Shown here piece by piece: positions 1 to 10,509 of a DNA stretch of 64,000 nucleotides. Position 1 is the stretch's first letter; each line of letters starts with the position of its first letter. This DNA is from Osmia lignaria lignaria (taxonomy: Eukaryota > Arthropoda > Insecta > Hymenoptera > Megachilidae): contig NW_027478168.1 of NCBI RefSeq assembly GCF_051020975.1, forward strand, positions 4,960,001 to 5,024,000, read 5' to 3'. A program made the translations under genes and the position numbers. The notes beneath the pieces are model-generated. The model did no database searches. It saw only the letters and a list, made by a program, of their open reading frames with translations, and had not been told where the DNA came from.

Positions 1-205
1 CAGAGATATCTCAAAGAAAGGGGCCACGGTGTTTCTGTATCTCTATTATGTTGGTGCGGCTTCGGAACTTTTAAATATCTTGATATATCTCGAGAACTAC
101 GCTTCTGAACAAAAAATATCATAGAACATAAATTGTAGGAAACATAATTCTCTACAAAAAAGGTCTCTTAACATTTTGCCATAGCTCGCTTCGTTTCCGA
201 GATAT
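1..205. repeat. Left partial monomer (type A), array continues beyond window
   Basis: The window opens inside a monomer whose phase 1 would lie at -116. The variants GATATCTC near base 5 and TCTGAACA near 114 match the type A monomers at 3104, 5358, 7290 and 9544. This is therefore the first position of the 7-monomer HOR described for 1-10509, and the array extends leftwards. Confidence 0.95.
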
Positions 206-220
206 TTGCAGATATATCTC
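199..220. repeat. Dyad: GAGATAT / ATATCTC around TTGCAGAT (example copy)
   Basis: GAGATAT at 199-205 is the exact reverse complement of ATATCTC at 214-220, separated by eight bases, TTGCAGAT. The dyad straddles the chosen monomer boundary and recurs once per period. In monomers with GATTTATCTC the stem shortens to 6 bp. In the 27 monomers with the TCAGCTCAAAGGAACTGG head it is destroyed. It could be a protein-binding dyad or a cruciform-prone site; no factor is identified. Confidence 0.7.
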
Positions 221-347
221 AAGGGAAGGGGCCTGACGGACATATTTCGAGATATTTCTTCTTCTTGTTGTTCTTCTTCTGCACAGCTTAACTGGAAGTG
301 GCATTTACAGCTCGCAATAGTGCAGAGTTATCTCAAAGAAAGGGGCC
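208..347. repeat. Internal direct repeat within the monomer, 26 bp, 114 bp apart
   Basis: In this example copy, positions 208-233 and 322-347 align over 26 bp with four mismatches (22/26). Both contain GCAGA, TATCTCAA and AAGGGGCC, and both continue into ACGG, the first with an extra TG. In type A monomers the second copy reads GCAGAGATATCTC, closer still. The 322-bp unit therefore carries a remnant of an internal duplication or two copies of a conserved box. No third copy appears 114 bp further on. Confidence 0.75.
256..279. repeat. TTC/TTG triplet tract inside the monomer (example copy)
   Basis: Eight triplets: three TTC, two TTG, three TTC, followed by TGC. The tract keeps its length in nearly all copies. 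Point variants within it include TTCTTCTTCTTG (21781, 46252, 47203), TCTCCTTG (20815, 21459) and CTTTTTG (10832, 12442, 42710, 44320, 44642). The only length change seen is the five-triplet loss at 46574-46880, as expected for slippage between the two TTC blocks. Confidence 0.85.
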
Positions 348-409
348 ACGGTGTTTCTGTATCTCTATTATGTTGGTGCGGCTTCGGAACTTTTAAATAT
401 CTTGATATA

Positions 410-417
410 TCTCGAGA
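410..417. repeat. TCTCGAGA palindrome marking type I monomer tails (example copy)
   Basis: Phase 205-212 in this copy is a perfect 8-bp palindrome containing an XhoI site. It is present in type I tails (TTGATATATCTCGAGAAC). Most type II tails instead read TCGATATATCTCGAAAAC and lack the site. Type I tails are usually followed by GCATCTG and AAAAAGTAGG; type II tails by GCTTCTG and, commonly, AAATTGTAGG. This is the main dimorphism of the array. Confidence 0.85.
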
Positions 418-432
418 ACTACGCATCTGATC

Positions 433-483
433 AAAAAATATCATAGAACATAAAAAGTAGGAAACCTAATTCTCTACAAAAAA
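433..483. other. Three A-tracts near the monomer 3' end (example copy)
   Basis: A-runs lie at 433-438, 452-456 and 478-483, with start-to-start spacing of 19 and 26 bases. The middle run is lost in AAATTGTAGG monomers. The spacing is only loosely helical, so intrinsic curvature is possible but weakly supported. The first and third tracts are also where one-base expansions occur (12764-13086; 34982-35304; 38525-38847). Confidence 0.5.
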
Positions 484-1171
484 GGTCTCTTAACATTTTG
501 CCATAGCTCTCTTCGTTTCCGAGATATTTGCAGATTTATCTCAAGGGAAGGGGTCTGACGGACATATTTCGAGATATTTCTTCTTCTTGTTGTTCTTCTT
601 CTGCACAGCTAAGCTGAAAGTGGCATTTGCAGCTCGCAATAGTGCAGAGTTATCTCAAAGAAAGGGGCCACGGTGTTTCTGTATCTCTATTCTGTTGGTG
701 CGGCTTCGGAACTTTTAAATATCTTGATATATCTCGAGAACTACGCATCTGATCAAAAAATATCATAGAACATAAAAAGTAGGAAACTTAATTCTCTACA
801 AAAAAGGTCGCTTAACATTTTGCCATAGCTCGCTTCGTTTCCGAGATATTTGCATATTTATCTCAAGGGAAGGGGCCTGACGGACATATTTCAAGATATT
901 TCTTCTTCTTGTTGTTCTTCTTCTGCACAGCTAAGCTGGAAGTGGCATTTGCGGCTCGCACTAGTGCAGAGTTATCTCAAAGAAAGGGGCCACGGTGTTT
1001 CTGTATCCCTATTATGTTGGTGCGCCTTCGGAACTTTTAAATATCTTGATATATCTCGAGAACTACGCTTCTGATCAAAAAATATCATAGAACATAAATT
1101 GTAGGAAACATAATTCTCTACAAAAAACGTCTCTTAACATTTTGCCATAGCTCGCTTCGTTTCCGAGATAT

Positions 1172-2137
1172 TTGCAGATTCAGCTCAAAGGAACTGGCCT
1201 GACGAACATATTTCGAGATATTCCTTCTTCTTGTTGTTCTTCCTCTGCACAGCTAAGCTGGAAGTGGCATTTGCAGCTCGCAATAGTGCAGAGTTATCTC
1301 AAAGAAAGGGGCCACGGTGTTTCTGTATCTCTATTATGTTGGTGCGGCTTCGGAACTTTTAAATATCTTGGTATATCTCGAGAACTACGCATCTGATCAA
1401 AAAATATCATAGAACATAAATTGTAGGAAACATAATTCTCTACAAAAAAGGTCTCTTAACATTTTGCCATAGCTCGCTTCGTTTCCGAGATATTTGCAGA
1501 TATATCTCAAGGGAAGGGGCCTGACGGACATATTTCGAGATATTCCTTCTTCTTGTTGTTCTTCCTCTGCACAGCTAAGCTGGAAGTGGCATTTACAGCT
1601 CGCAATAGTGCAGAGTTATCTCAAAGAAAGGGGCCACGGTGTTTCTGTATCTCTATTATGTTGGTGCGGCTTCGGAACTTTTAAATATCTTGATATATCT
1701 CGAGAACTACGCCTCTGATCGAAAAATATGATAGAACATAAAAAGTAGGAAACTTAATTCTCTACAAAAAAGGTCTCTTAACATTTTGCCATAGCTCGCT
1801 TCGTTTCCGAGATATTTGCAGATATATCTCAAGGGAAGGGGCCTGACGGACATATTTCGAGATATTTCTTCTTCTTGTTGTTCTTCCTCTGCACAGCTAA
1901 GCTGGAAGTGGCATTTGCAGCTCGCAATAGTGCAGAGTTATCTCAAAGAAAGGGGCCACGGTGTTTCTGTATCTCTATTATGTTGGTGCGGCTTCGGAAC
2001 TTTTAAATATCTCGATATATCTCGAAAACTACGCTTCTGATCAAAAAATATCATAGAACATAAATTGTAGAAAACATAATTCTCTACAAAAAACGTCTCT
2101 TAACATTTTGCCATAGCTCGCTTCGTTTCCGAGATAT
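1172..2137. repeat. Three-monomer block (G-H-I) unique to HOR copy U0
   Basis: 966 bp, exactly three monomers. The first (1172) is a type G copy with CTGACGAACAT and TTGGTATATC, like those at 5036 and 9222. The second (1494) ends in GCCTCTGATCGAAAAATATG, a tail otherwise typical of 14.3-17 kb. The third (1816) has a type II tail and TTGTAGAAAAC. That last variant recurs at the D-E junction of U1 and U3 (4325, about 8511), linking this block to the deletion that made the 7-monomer units. Confidence 0.75.
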
Positions 2138-3103
2138 TTGCAGATTCAGCTCAAAGGAACTGGCCTGACGGACATATTTCGAGATATTTCTTCTTCTTGT
2201 TGTTCTTCCTCTGCACAGCTAAGCTGGAAGTGGCATTTGCAGCTCGCAATAGTGCAGAGTTATCTCAAAGAAAGGGGCCACGGTGTTTCTGTATCTCTAT
2301 TATGTTGGTGCGGCTTCGGAACTTTTAAATATCTTGATATATCTCGAGAACTACGCATCTGATCAAAAAATATCATAGAACATAAAAAGTAGGAAACTCA
2401 ATTCTCTACAAAAAAGGTCTCTTAACATTTTGCAATAGCTCGCTTCGTTTCCGAGATATTTGCAGATTTATCTCAAGGGAAGGTGCCTGACGGACATATT
2501 TCGAGATATTTCTTCTTCTTGTTGTTCTTGTTCTGCACAGCTAAGCTGGAAGTGGCATTTGGGGCTCGCACTAGTGCAGAGTTATCTCAAAGAAAGGGGC
2601 CACGGTGTTTCTGTATCTCTATTATGTTGGTGCGGCTTCGGAACTTTTAAATATCTCGATATATCTCGAAAACTACGCTTCTGATCAAAAAATATCATAG
2701 AACATAAATTGTAGGAAACATAATTCTCTACAAAAAACGTCTCTTAAGATTTTGCCATAGCTCGCTTCGTTTCCGAGATATTTGCAGATTCAGCTCAAAG
2801 GAACTGGCCTGACGGACATATTTCGAGATATTCCTTCTTCTTGTTGTTCTTCCTCTGCACAGCTAAGCTGGAAGTGGCATTTGCAGCTCGCAATAGTGCA
2901 GAGTTATCTCAAAGAAAGGGGCCACGGTGTTTCTGTATCTCTATTATGTTGGTGCGGCTTCGGAACTTTTAAATATCTTGGTATATCTCGAGAACCACGC
3001 ATCTGATCAAAAAATATCATAGAACATAAATTGTAGGAAACATAATTCTCTACAAAAAAGGTCTCTTAACATTTTGCCATAGCTCGCTTCGTTTCCGAGA
3101 TAT

Positions 3104-5357
3104 TTGCAGATATATCTCAAGGGAAGGGGCCTGACGGACATATTTCGAGATATTTCTTCTTCTTGTTGTTCTTCTTCTGCGCAGCTAAGCTGGAAGTGGC
3201 ATTTGCAGCTCGCAATAGTGCAGAGATATCTCAAAGAAAGGGGCCACGGTGTTTCTGTATCTCTATTATGTTGGTGCGGCTTCGGAACTTTTAAATATCT
3301 TGATATATCTCGAGAACTACGCTTCTGAACAAAAAATATCATAGAACATAAATTGTAGGAAACATAATTCTCTACAAAAAAGGTCTCTTAACATTTTGCC
3401 ATAGCTCGCTTCGTTTCCGAGATATTTGCAGATATATCTCAAGGGAAGGGGCCTGACGGACATATTTCGAGATATTTCTTCTTCTTGTTGTTCTTCTTCT
3501 GCACAGCTTAACTGGAAGTGGCATTTACAGCTCGCAATAGTGCAGAGTTATCTCAAAGAAAGGGGCCACGGTGTTTCTGTATCTCTATTATGTTGGTGCG
3601 GCTTCGGAACTTTTAAATATCTTGATATATCTCGAGAACTACGCATCTGATCAAAAAATATCATAGAACATAAAAAGTAGGAAACCTAATTCTCTACAAA
3701 AAAGGTCTCTTAACATTTTGCCATAGCTCTCTTCGTTTCCGAGATATTTGCAGATTTATCTCAAGGGAAGGGGTCTGACGGACATATTTCGAGATATTTC
3801 TTCTTCTTGTTGTTCTTCTTCTGCACAGCTAAGCTGAAAGTGGCATTTGCAGCTCGCAATAGTGCAGAGTTATCTCAAAGAAAGGGGCCACGGTGTTTCT
3901 GTATCTCTATTCTGTTGGTGCGGCTTCGGAACTTTTAAATATCTTGATATATCTCGAGAACTACGCATCTGATCAAAAAATATCATAGAACATAAAAAGT
4001 AGGAAACTTAATTCTCTACAAAAAAGGTCGCTTAACATTTTGCCATAGCTCGCTTCGTTTCCGAGATATTTGCATATTTATCTCAAGGGAAGGGGCCTGA
4101 CGGACATATTTCAAGATATTTCTTCTTCTTGTTGTTCTTCTTCTGCACAGCTAAGCTGGAAGTGGCATTTGCGGCTCGCACTAGTGCAGAGTTATCTCAA
4201 AGAACGGGGCCACGGTGTTTCTGTATCCCTATTATGTTGGTGCGCCTTCGGAACTTTTAAATATCTTGATATATCTCGAGAACTACGCTTCTGATCAAAA
4301 AATATCATAGAACATAAATTGTAGAAAACATAATTCTCTACAAAAAACGTCTCTTAACATTTTGCCATAGCTCGCTTCGTTTCCGAGATATTTGCAGATT
4401 CAGCTCAAAGGAACTGGCCTGACGGACATATTTCGAGATATTTCTTCTTCTTGTTGTTCTTCCTCTGCACAGCTAAGCTGGAAGTGGCATTTGCAGCTCG
4501 CAATAGTGCAGAGTTATCTCAAAGAAAGGGGCCACGGTGTTTCTGTATCTCTATTATGTTGGTGCGGCTTCGGAACTTTTAAATATCTTGATATATCTCG
4601 AGAACTACGCATCTGATCAAAAAATATCATAGAACATAAAAAGTAGGAAACTCAATTCTCTACAAAAAAGGTCTCTTAACATTTTGCAATAGCTCGCTTC
4701 GTTTCCGAGATATTTGCAGATTTATCTCAAGGGAAGGTGCCTGACGGACATATTTCGAGATATTTCTTCTTCTTGTTGTTCTTGTTCTGCACAGCTAAGC
4801 TGGAAGTGGCATTTGGGGCTCGCACTAGTGCAGAGTTATCTCAAAGAAAGGGGCCACGGTGTTTCTGTATCTCTATTATGTTGGTGCGGCTTCGGAACTT
4901 TTAAATATCTCGATATATCTCGAAAACTACGCTTCTGATCAAAAAATATCATAGAACATAAATTGTAGGAAACATAATTCTCTACAAAAAACGTCTCTTA
5001 ACATTTTGCCATAGCTCGCTTCGTTTCCGAGATATTTGCAGATTCAGCTCAAAGGAACTGGCCTGACGAACATATTTCGAGATATTCCTTCTTCTTGTTG
5101 TTCTTCCTCTGCACAGCTAAGCTGGAAGTGGCATTTGCAGCTCGCAATAGTGCAGAGTTATCTCAAAGAAAGGGGCCACGGTGTTTCTGTATCTCTATTA
5201 TGTTGGTGCGGCTTCGGAACTTTTAAATATCTTGGTATATCTCGAGAACTACGCATCTGATCAAAAAATATCATAGAACATAAATTGTAGGAAACATAAT
5301 TCTCTACAAAAAAGGTCTCTTAACATTTTGCCATAGCTCGCTTCGTTTCCGAGATAT
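3104..5357. repeat. HOR copy U1: complete 7-monomer unit A-B-C-D-E-F-G
   Basis: 2254 bp, seven 322-bp monomers starting at 3104, 3426, 3748, 4070, 4392, 4714 and 5036. The D monomer at 4070 is a chimera. It has D sequence to at least 4280 (CTCGAG) and I-type sequence from 4325 (TAGAAAAC), so the crossover lies within 4281-4324. This is the same unit as 7290-9543, differing at the few marker sites I noticed. Confidence 0.85.
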
Positions 5358-7289
5358 TTGCAGATATATCTCAAGGGAAGGGGCCTGACGGACATATTTC
5401 GAGATATTTCTTCTTCTTGTTGTTCTTCTTCTGCGCAGCTAAGCTGGAAGTGGCATTTGCAGCTCGCAATAGTGCAGAGATATCTCAAAGGAAGGGGCCA
5501 CGGTGTTTCTGTATCTCTATTATGTTGGTGCGGCTTCGGTACTTTTAAATATCTTGATATATCTCGAGAACTACGCTTCTGAACAAAAAATATCATAGAA
5601 CATAAATTGTAGGAAACATAATTCTCTACAAAAAAGGTCTCTTAACATTTTGCCATAGCTCGCTTCGTTTCCGAGATATTTGCAGATATATCTCAAGGGA
5701 AGGGGCCTGACGGACATATTTCGAGATATTTCTTCTTCTTGTTGTTCTTCTTCTGCACAGCTTAACTGGAAGTGGCATTTACAGCTCGCAATAGTGCAGA
5801 GTTATCTCAAAGAAAGGGGCCACGGTGTTTCTGTATCTCTATTCTGTTGGTGCGGCTTCGGAACTTTTAAATATCTTGATATATCTCGAGAACTACGCAT
5901 CTGATCAAAAAATATCATAGAACATAAAAAGTAGGAAACTTAATTCTCTACAAAAAAGGTCGCTTAACATTTTGCCATAGCTCGCTTCGTTTCCGAGATA
6001 TTTGCATATTTATCTCAAGGGAAGGGGCCTGACGGACATATTTCAAGATATTTCTTCTTCTTGTTGTTCTTCTTCTGCACAGCTAAGCTGGAAGTGGCAT
6101 TTGCGGCTCGCACTAGTGCAGAGTTATCTCAAAGAACGGGGCCACGGTGTTTCTGTATCCCTATTATGTTGGTGCGCCTTCGGAACTTTTAAATATCTTG
6201 ATATATCTCGAGAACTACGCTTCTGATCAAAAAATATCATAGAACATAAATTGTAGGAAACATAATTCTCTACAAAAAACGTCTCTTAACATTTTACCAT
6301 AGCTCGCTTCGTTTCCGAGATATTTGCAGATTCAGCTCAAAGGAACTGGCCTGACGGACATATTTCGAGATATTTCTTCTTCTTGTTGTTCTTCCTCTGC
6401 ACAGCTAAGCTGGAAGTGGCATTTGCAGCTCGCAATAGTGCAGAGTTATCTCAAAGAAAGGGGCCACGGTGTTTCTGTATCTCTATTATGTTGGTGCGGC
6501 TTCGGAACTTTTGAATATCTTGATATATCTCGAGAACTACGCATCTGATCAAAAAATATCATAGAACATAAAAAGTAGGAAACATAATTCTCTACAAAAA
6601 AGGTCGCTTAACATTTTGCCATAGCTCGCTTCGTTTCCGAGATATTTGCATATTTATCTCAAGGGAAGGGGCCTGACGGACATATTTCGAGATATTTCTT
6701 CTTCTTGTTGTTCTTCTTCTGCACAGCTAAGCTGGAAGTGGCATTTGCGGCTCGCACTAGTGCAGAGTTATCTCAAAGAACGGGGCCACGGTGTTTCTGT
6801 ATCCCTATTATGTTGGTGCGGCTTCGGAACTTTTAAATATCTCGATATATCTCGAAAACTACGCTTCTGATCAAAAAATATCATAGAACATAAATTGTAG
6901 GAAACATAATTCTCTACAAAAAACGTCTCTTAAGATTTTGCCATAGCTCGCTTCGTTTCCGAGATATTTGCAGATTCAGCTCAAAGGAACTGGCCTGACG
7001 GACATATTTCGAGATATTCCTTCTTCTTGTTGTTCTTCCTCTGCACAGCTAAGCTGGAAGTGGCATTTGCAGCTCGCAATAGTGCAGAGTTATCTCAAAG
7101 AAAGGGGCCACGGTGTTTCTGTATCTCTATTATGTTGGTGCGGCTTCGGAACTTTTAAATATCTTGGTATATCTCGAGAACCACGCATCTGATCAAAAAA
7201 TATCATAGAACATAAATTGTAGGAAACATAATTCTCTACAAAAAAGGTCTCTTAACATTTTGCCATAGCTCGCTTCGTTTCCGAGATAT
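5358..7289. repeat. HOR copy U2: 6-monomer derivative with fused B/C
   Basis: 1932 bp. The monomer at 5680 has the B head (CACAGCTTAACTGG, CATTTACAG at 5781) and the C tail (ATTCTGTTGG, C at 5844), so B and C were fused with loss of one monomer; the crossover lies within 5782-5843. The F position (6646) is also mosaic: it begins like D (TTGCATATT, AAAGAACGGGG) and ends with the type II tail of F. Private changes occur at 5490 (AAAGGAAGG) and in CGGTACTTTT near 5540. Confidence 0.8.
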
Positions 7290-9543
7290 TTGCAGATATA
7301 TCTCAAGGGAAGGGGCCTGACGGACATATTTCGAGATATTTCTTCTTCTTGTTGTTCTTCTTCTGCGCAGCTAAGCTGGAAGTGGCATTTGCAGCTCGCA
7401 ATAGTGCAGAGATATCTCAAAGAAAGGGGCCACGGTGTTTCTGTATCTCTATTATGTTGGTGCGGCTTCGGAACTTTTAAATATCTTGATATATCTCGAG
7501 AACTACGCTTCTGAACAAAAAATATCATAGAACATAAATTGTAGGAAACATAATTCTCTACAAAAAAGGTCTCTTAACATTTTGCCATAGCTCGCTTCGT
7601 TTCCGAGATATTTGCAGATATATCTCAAGGGAAGGGGCCTGACGGACATATTTCGAGATATTTCTTCTTCTTGTTGTTCTTCTTCTGCACAGCTTAACTG
7701 GAAGTGGCATTTACAGCTCGCAATAGTGCAGAGTTATCTCAAAGAAAGGGGCCACGGTGTTTCTGTATCTCTATTATGTTGGTGCGGCTTCGGAACTTTT
7801 AAATATCTTGATATATCTCGAGAACTACGCATCTGATCAAAAAATATCATAGAACATAAAAAGTAGGAAACCTAATTCTCTACAAAAAAGGTCTCTTAAC
7901 ATTTTGCCATAGCTCTCTTCGTTTCCGAGATATTTGCAGATTTATCTCAAGGGAAGGGGTCTGACGGACATATTTCGAGATATTTCTTCTTCTTGTTGTT
8001 CTTCTTCTGCACAGCTAAGCTGAAAGTGGCATTTGCAGCTCGCAATAGTGCAGAGTTATCTCAAAGAAAGGGGCCACGGTGTTTCTGTATCTCTATTCTG
8101 TTGGTGCGGCTTCGGAACTTTTAAATATCTTGATATATCTCGAGAACTACGCATCTGATCAAAAAATATCATAGAACATAAAAAGTAGGAAACTTAATTC
8201 TCTACAAAAAAGGTCGCTTAACATTTTGCCATAGCTCGCTTCGTTTCCGAGATATTTGCATATTTATCTCAAGGGAAGGGGCCTGACGGACATATTTCAA
8301 GATATTTCTTCTTCTTGTTGTTCTTCTTCTGCACAGCTAAGCTGGAAGTGGCATTTGCGGCTCGCACTAGTGCAGAGTTATCTCAAAGAACGGGGCCACG
8401 GTGTTTCTGTATCCCTATTATGTTGGTGCGCCTTCGGAACTTTTAAATATCTTGATATATCTCGAGAACTACGCTTCTGATCAAAAAATATCATAGAACA
8501 TGAATTGTAGAAAACATAATTCTCTACAAAAAACGTCTCTTAACATTTTGCCATAGCTCGCTTCGTTTCCGAGATATTTGCAGATTCAGCTCAAAGGAAC
8601 TGGCCTGACGGACATATTTCGAGATATTTCTTCTTCTTGTTGTTCTTCCTCTGCACAGCTAAGCTGGAAGTGGCATTTGCAGCTCGCAATAGTGCAGAGT
8701 TATCTCAAAGAAAGGGGCCACGGTGTTTCTGTATCTCTATTATGTTGGTGCGGCTTCGGAACTTTTAAATATCTTGATATATCTCGAGAACTACGCATCT
8801 GATCAAAAAATATCATAGAACATAAAAAGTAGGAAACTCAATTCTCTACAAAAAAGGTCTCTTAACATTTTGCAATAGCTCGCTTTGTTTCCGAGATATT
8901 TGCAGATTTATCTCAAGGGAAGGTGCCTGACGGACATATTTCGAGATATTTCTTCTTCTTGTTGTTCTTGTTCTGCACAGCTAAGCTGGAAGTGGCATTT
9001 GGGGCTCGCACTAGTGCAGAGTTATCTCAAAGAAAGGGGCCACGGTGTTTCTGTATCTCTATTATGTTGGTGCGGCTTCGGAACTTTTAAATATCTCGAT
9101 ATATCTCGAAAACTACGCTTCTGATCAAAAAATATCATAGAACATAAATTGTAGGAAACATAATTCTCTACAAAAAACGTCTCTTAACATTTTGCCATAG
9201 CTCGCTTCGTTTCCGAGATATTTGCAGATTCAGCTCAAAGGAACTGGCCTGACGAACATATTTCGAGATATTCCTTCTTCTTGTTGTTCTTCCTCTGCAC
9301 AGCTAAGCTGGAAGTGGCATTTGCAGCTCGCAATAGTGCAGAGTTATCTCAAAGAAAGGGGCCACGGTGTTTCTGTATCTCTATTATGTTGGTGCGGCTT
9401 CGGAACTTTTAAATATCTTGGTATATCTCGAGAACTACGCATCTGATCAAAAAATATCATAGAAGATAAATTGTAGGAAACATAATTCTCTACAAAAAAG
9501 GTCTCTTAACATTTTGCCATAGCTCGCTTCGTTTCCGAGATAT
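7290..9543. repeat. HOR copy U3: complete 7-monomer unit
   Basis: 2254 bp with the order A-B-C-D-E-F-G, a near copy of 3104-5357. Differences I noticed are ACATGAATTG instead of ACATAAATTG near 8500, GCTTTGTTTCC near 8883, and AGAAGATAAATTG near 9465. The close match and the shared D/I chimera show that U1 and U3 descend from one unit by block duplication. Confidence 0.85.
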
Positions 9544-10187
9544 TTGCAGATATATCTCAAGGGAAGGGGCCTGACGGACATATTTCGAGATATTTCTTCT
9601 TCTTGTTGTTCTTCTTCTGCGCAGCTAAGCTGGAAGTGGCATTTGCAGCTCGCAATAGTGCAGAGATATCTCAAAGAAAGGGGCCACGGTGTTTCTGTAT
9701 CTCTATTATGTTGGTGCGGCTTCGGAACTTTTAAATATCTTGATATATCTCGAGAACTACGCTTCTGAACAAAAAATATCATAGAACATAAATTGTAGGA
9801 AACATAATTCTCTACAAAAAAGGTCTCTTAACATTTTGCCATAGCTCGCTTCGTTTCCGAGATATTTGCAGATATATCTCAAGGGAAGGGGCCTGACGGA
9901 CATATTTCGAGATATTTCTTCTTCTTGTTGTTCTTCTTCTGCACAGCTTAACTGGAAGTGGCATTTACAGCTCGCAATAGTGCAGAGTTATCTCAAAGAA
10001 AGGGGCCACGGTGTTTCTGTATCTCTATTCTGTTGGTGCGGCTTCGGAACTTTTAAATATCTTGATATATCTCGAGAACTACGCATCTGATCAAAAAATA
10101 TCATAGAACATAAAAAGTAGGAAACTTAATTCTCTACAAAAAAGGTCGCTTAACATTTTGCCATAGCTCGCTTCGTTTCCGAGATAT
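9544..10187. repeat. HOR copy U4, truncated: A and fused B/C
   Basis: Type A (9544) is followed by the same B/C chimera seen at 5680 (9866: CTTAACTGG, then ATTCTGTTGG). The shared chimera shows that U3+U4 repeats U1+U2, making a 13-monomer, 4186-bp super-unit (3104 to 7290). The second super-unit is cut off just after this point. Confidence 0.8.
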
Positions 10188-10509
10188 TTGCATATTTATC
10201 TCAAGGGAAGGGGCCTGACGGACATATTTCAAGATATTTCTTCTTCTTGTTGTTCTTCTTCTGCACAGCTAAGCTGGAAGTGGCATTTGCGGCTCGCACT
10301 AGTACACAGTTATCTCAAAGAAAGGGGCCACGGTGTTTCTGTATCTCTATTATGTTGGTGCGGCTTCGGAACTTTTAAATATCTTGATATATCTCGAGAA
10401 CTACGCCTCTGATCGAAAAATATCATAGAACATAAAAAGTAGGAAACTTAATTCTCTACAAAAAAGGTCTCTTAACATTTTGCCATAGCTCGCTTCGTTT
10501 CCGAGATAT
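10188..10509. repeat. Junction monomer between domain 1 and domain 2
   Basis: The head is type D (TTGCATATT, TTTCAAGATATTT, CATTTGCGG). It then reads ACTAGTACACAG and ends with GCCTCTGATCGAAAAATATC, a tail that is not D. Everything to the left follows the A-G HOR and everything to the right the J-N HOR. The domain boundary therefore lies inside this monomer, most likely after about 10300. Confidence 0.7.

Larger units (their letters stand above)
206..3103. repeat. HOR copy U0: 10-monomer form of the 7-monomer repeat
   Basis: With the partial type A at 1-205, this block reads A-B-C-D-G-H-I-E-F-G'. B (206) has CACAGCTTAACTGG. C (528) has AGCTGAAAGTGG and ATTCTGTTGG. D (850) has TTGCATATT and TTTCAAGATATTT. 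E (2138) has the TCAGCTCAAAGGAACTGG head. F (2460) has AAGGTGCC and CATTTGGGGCTC. G' (2782) has TTGGTATATC and GAACCACGC. The next unit lacks the three monomers G, H and I (1172-2137). Their removal by one crossover between D and I explains the 7-monomer form, so this 10-monomer unit may be ancestral. Confidence 0.8.

Noticed and set aside
190..206. CENP-B box-like CTTCGTT within GCTTCGTTTCCGAGATAT
   Set aside because: It matches only the TTCG start of the core TTCGnnnnAnnCGGG. The required downstream A and CGGG are absent. TTCGAGATATTTCTT at 247-261 has the A but also lacks CGGG.
206..430. About 180 plus-strand open frames of 74 codons, one per monomer
   Set aside because: All start at TTG rather than ATG, they repeat exactly with the satellite period, show no recognisable domain or signal peptide, and disrupted versions are copied as readily as intact ones. 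They are not listed as genes.
3007..3342. Minus-strand 111-codon ATG frames (also 5261-5596, 7193-7528, 9447-9782) and shorter ones at 37567, 41110 and 62001
   Set aside because: They depend on one substitution that removes a stop codon, occur in a handful of 198 monomers, lie wholly in satellite sequence and have low-complexity composition. A fortuitous frame is the simplest reading.
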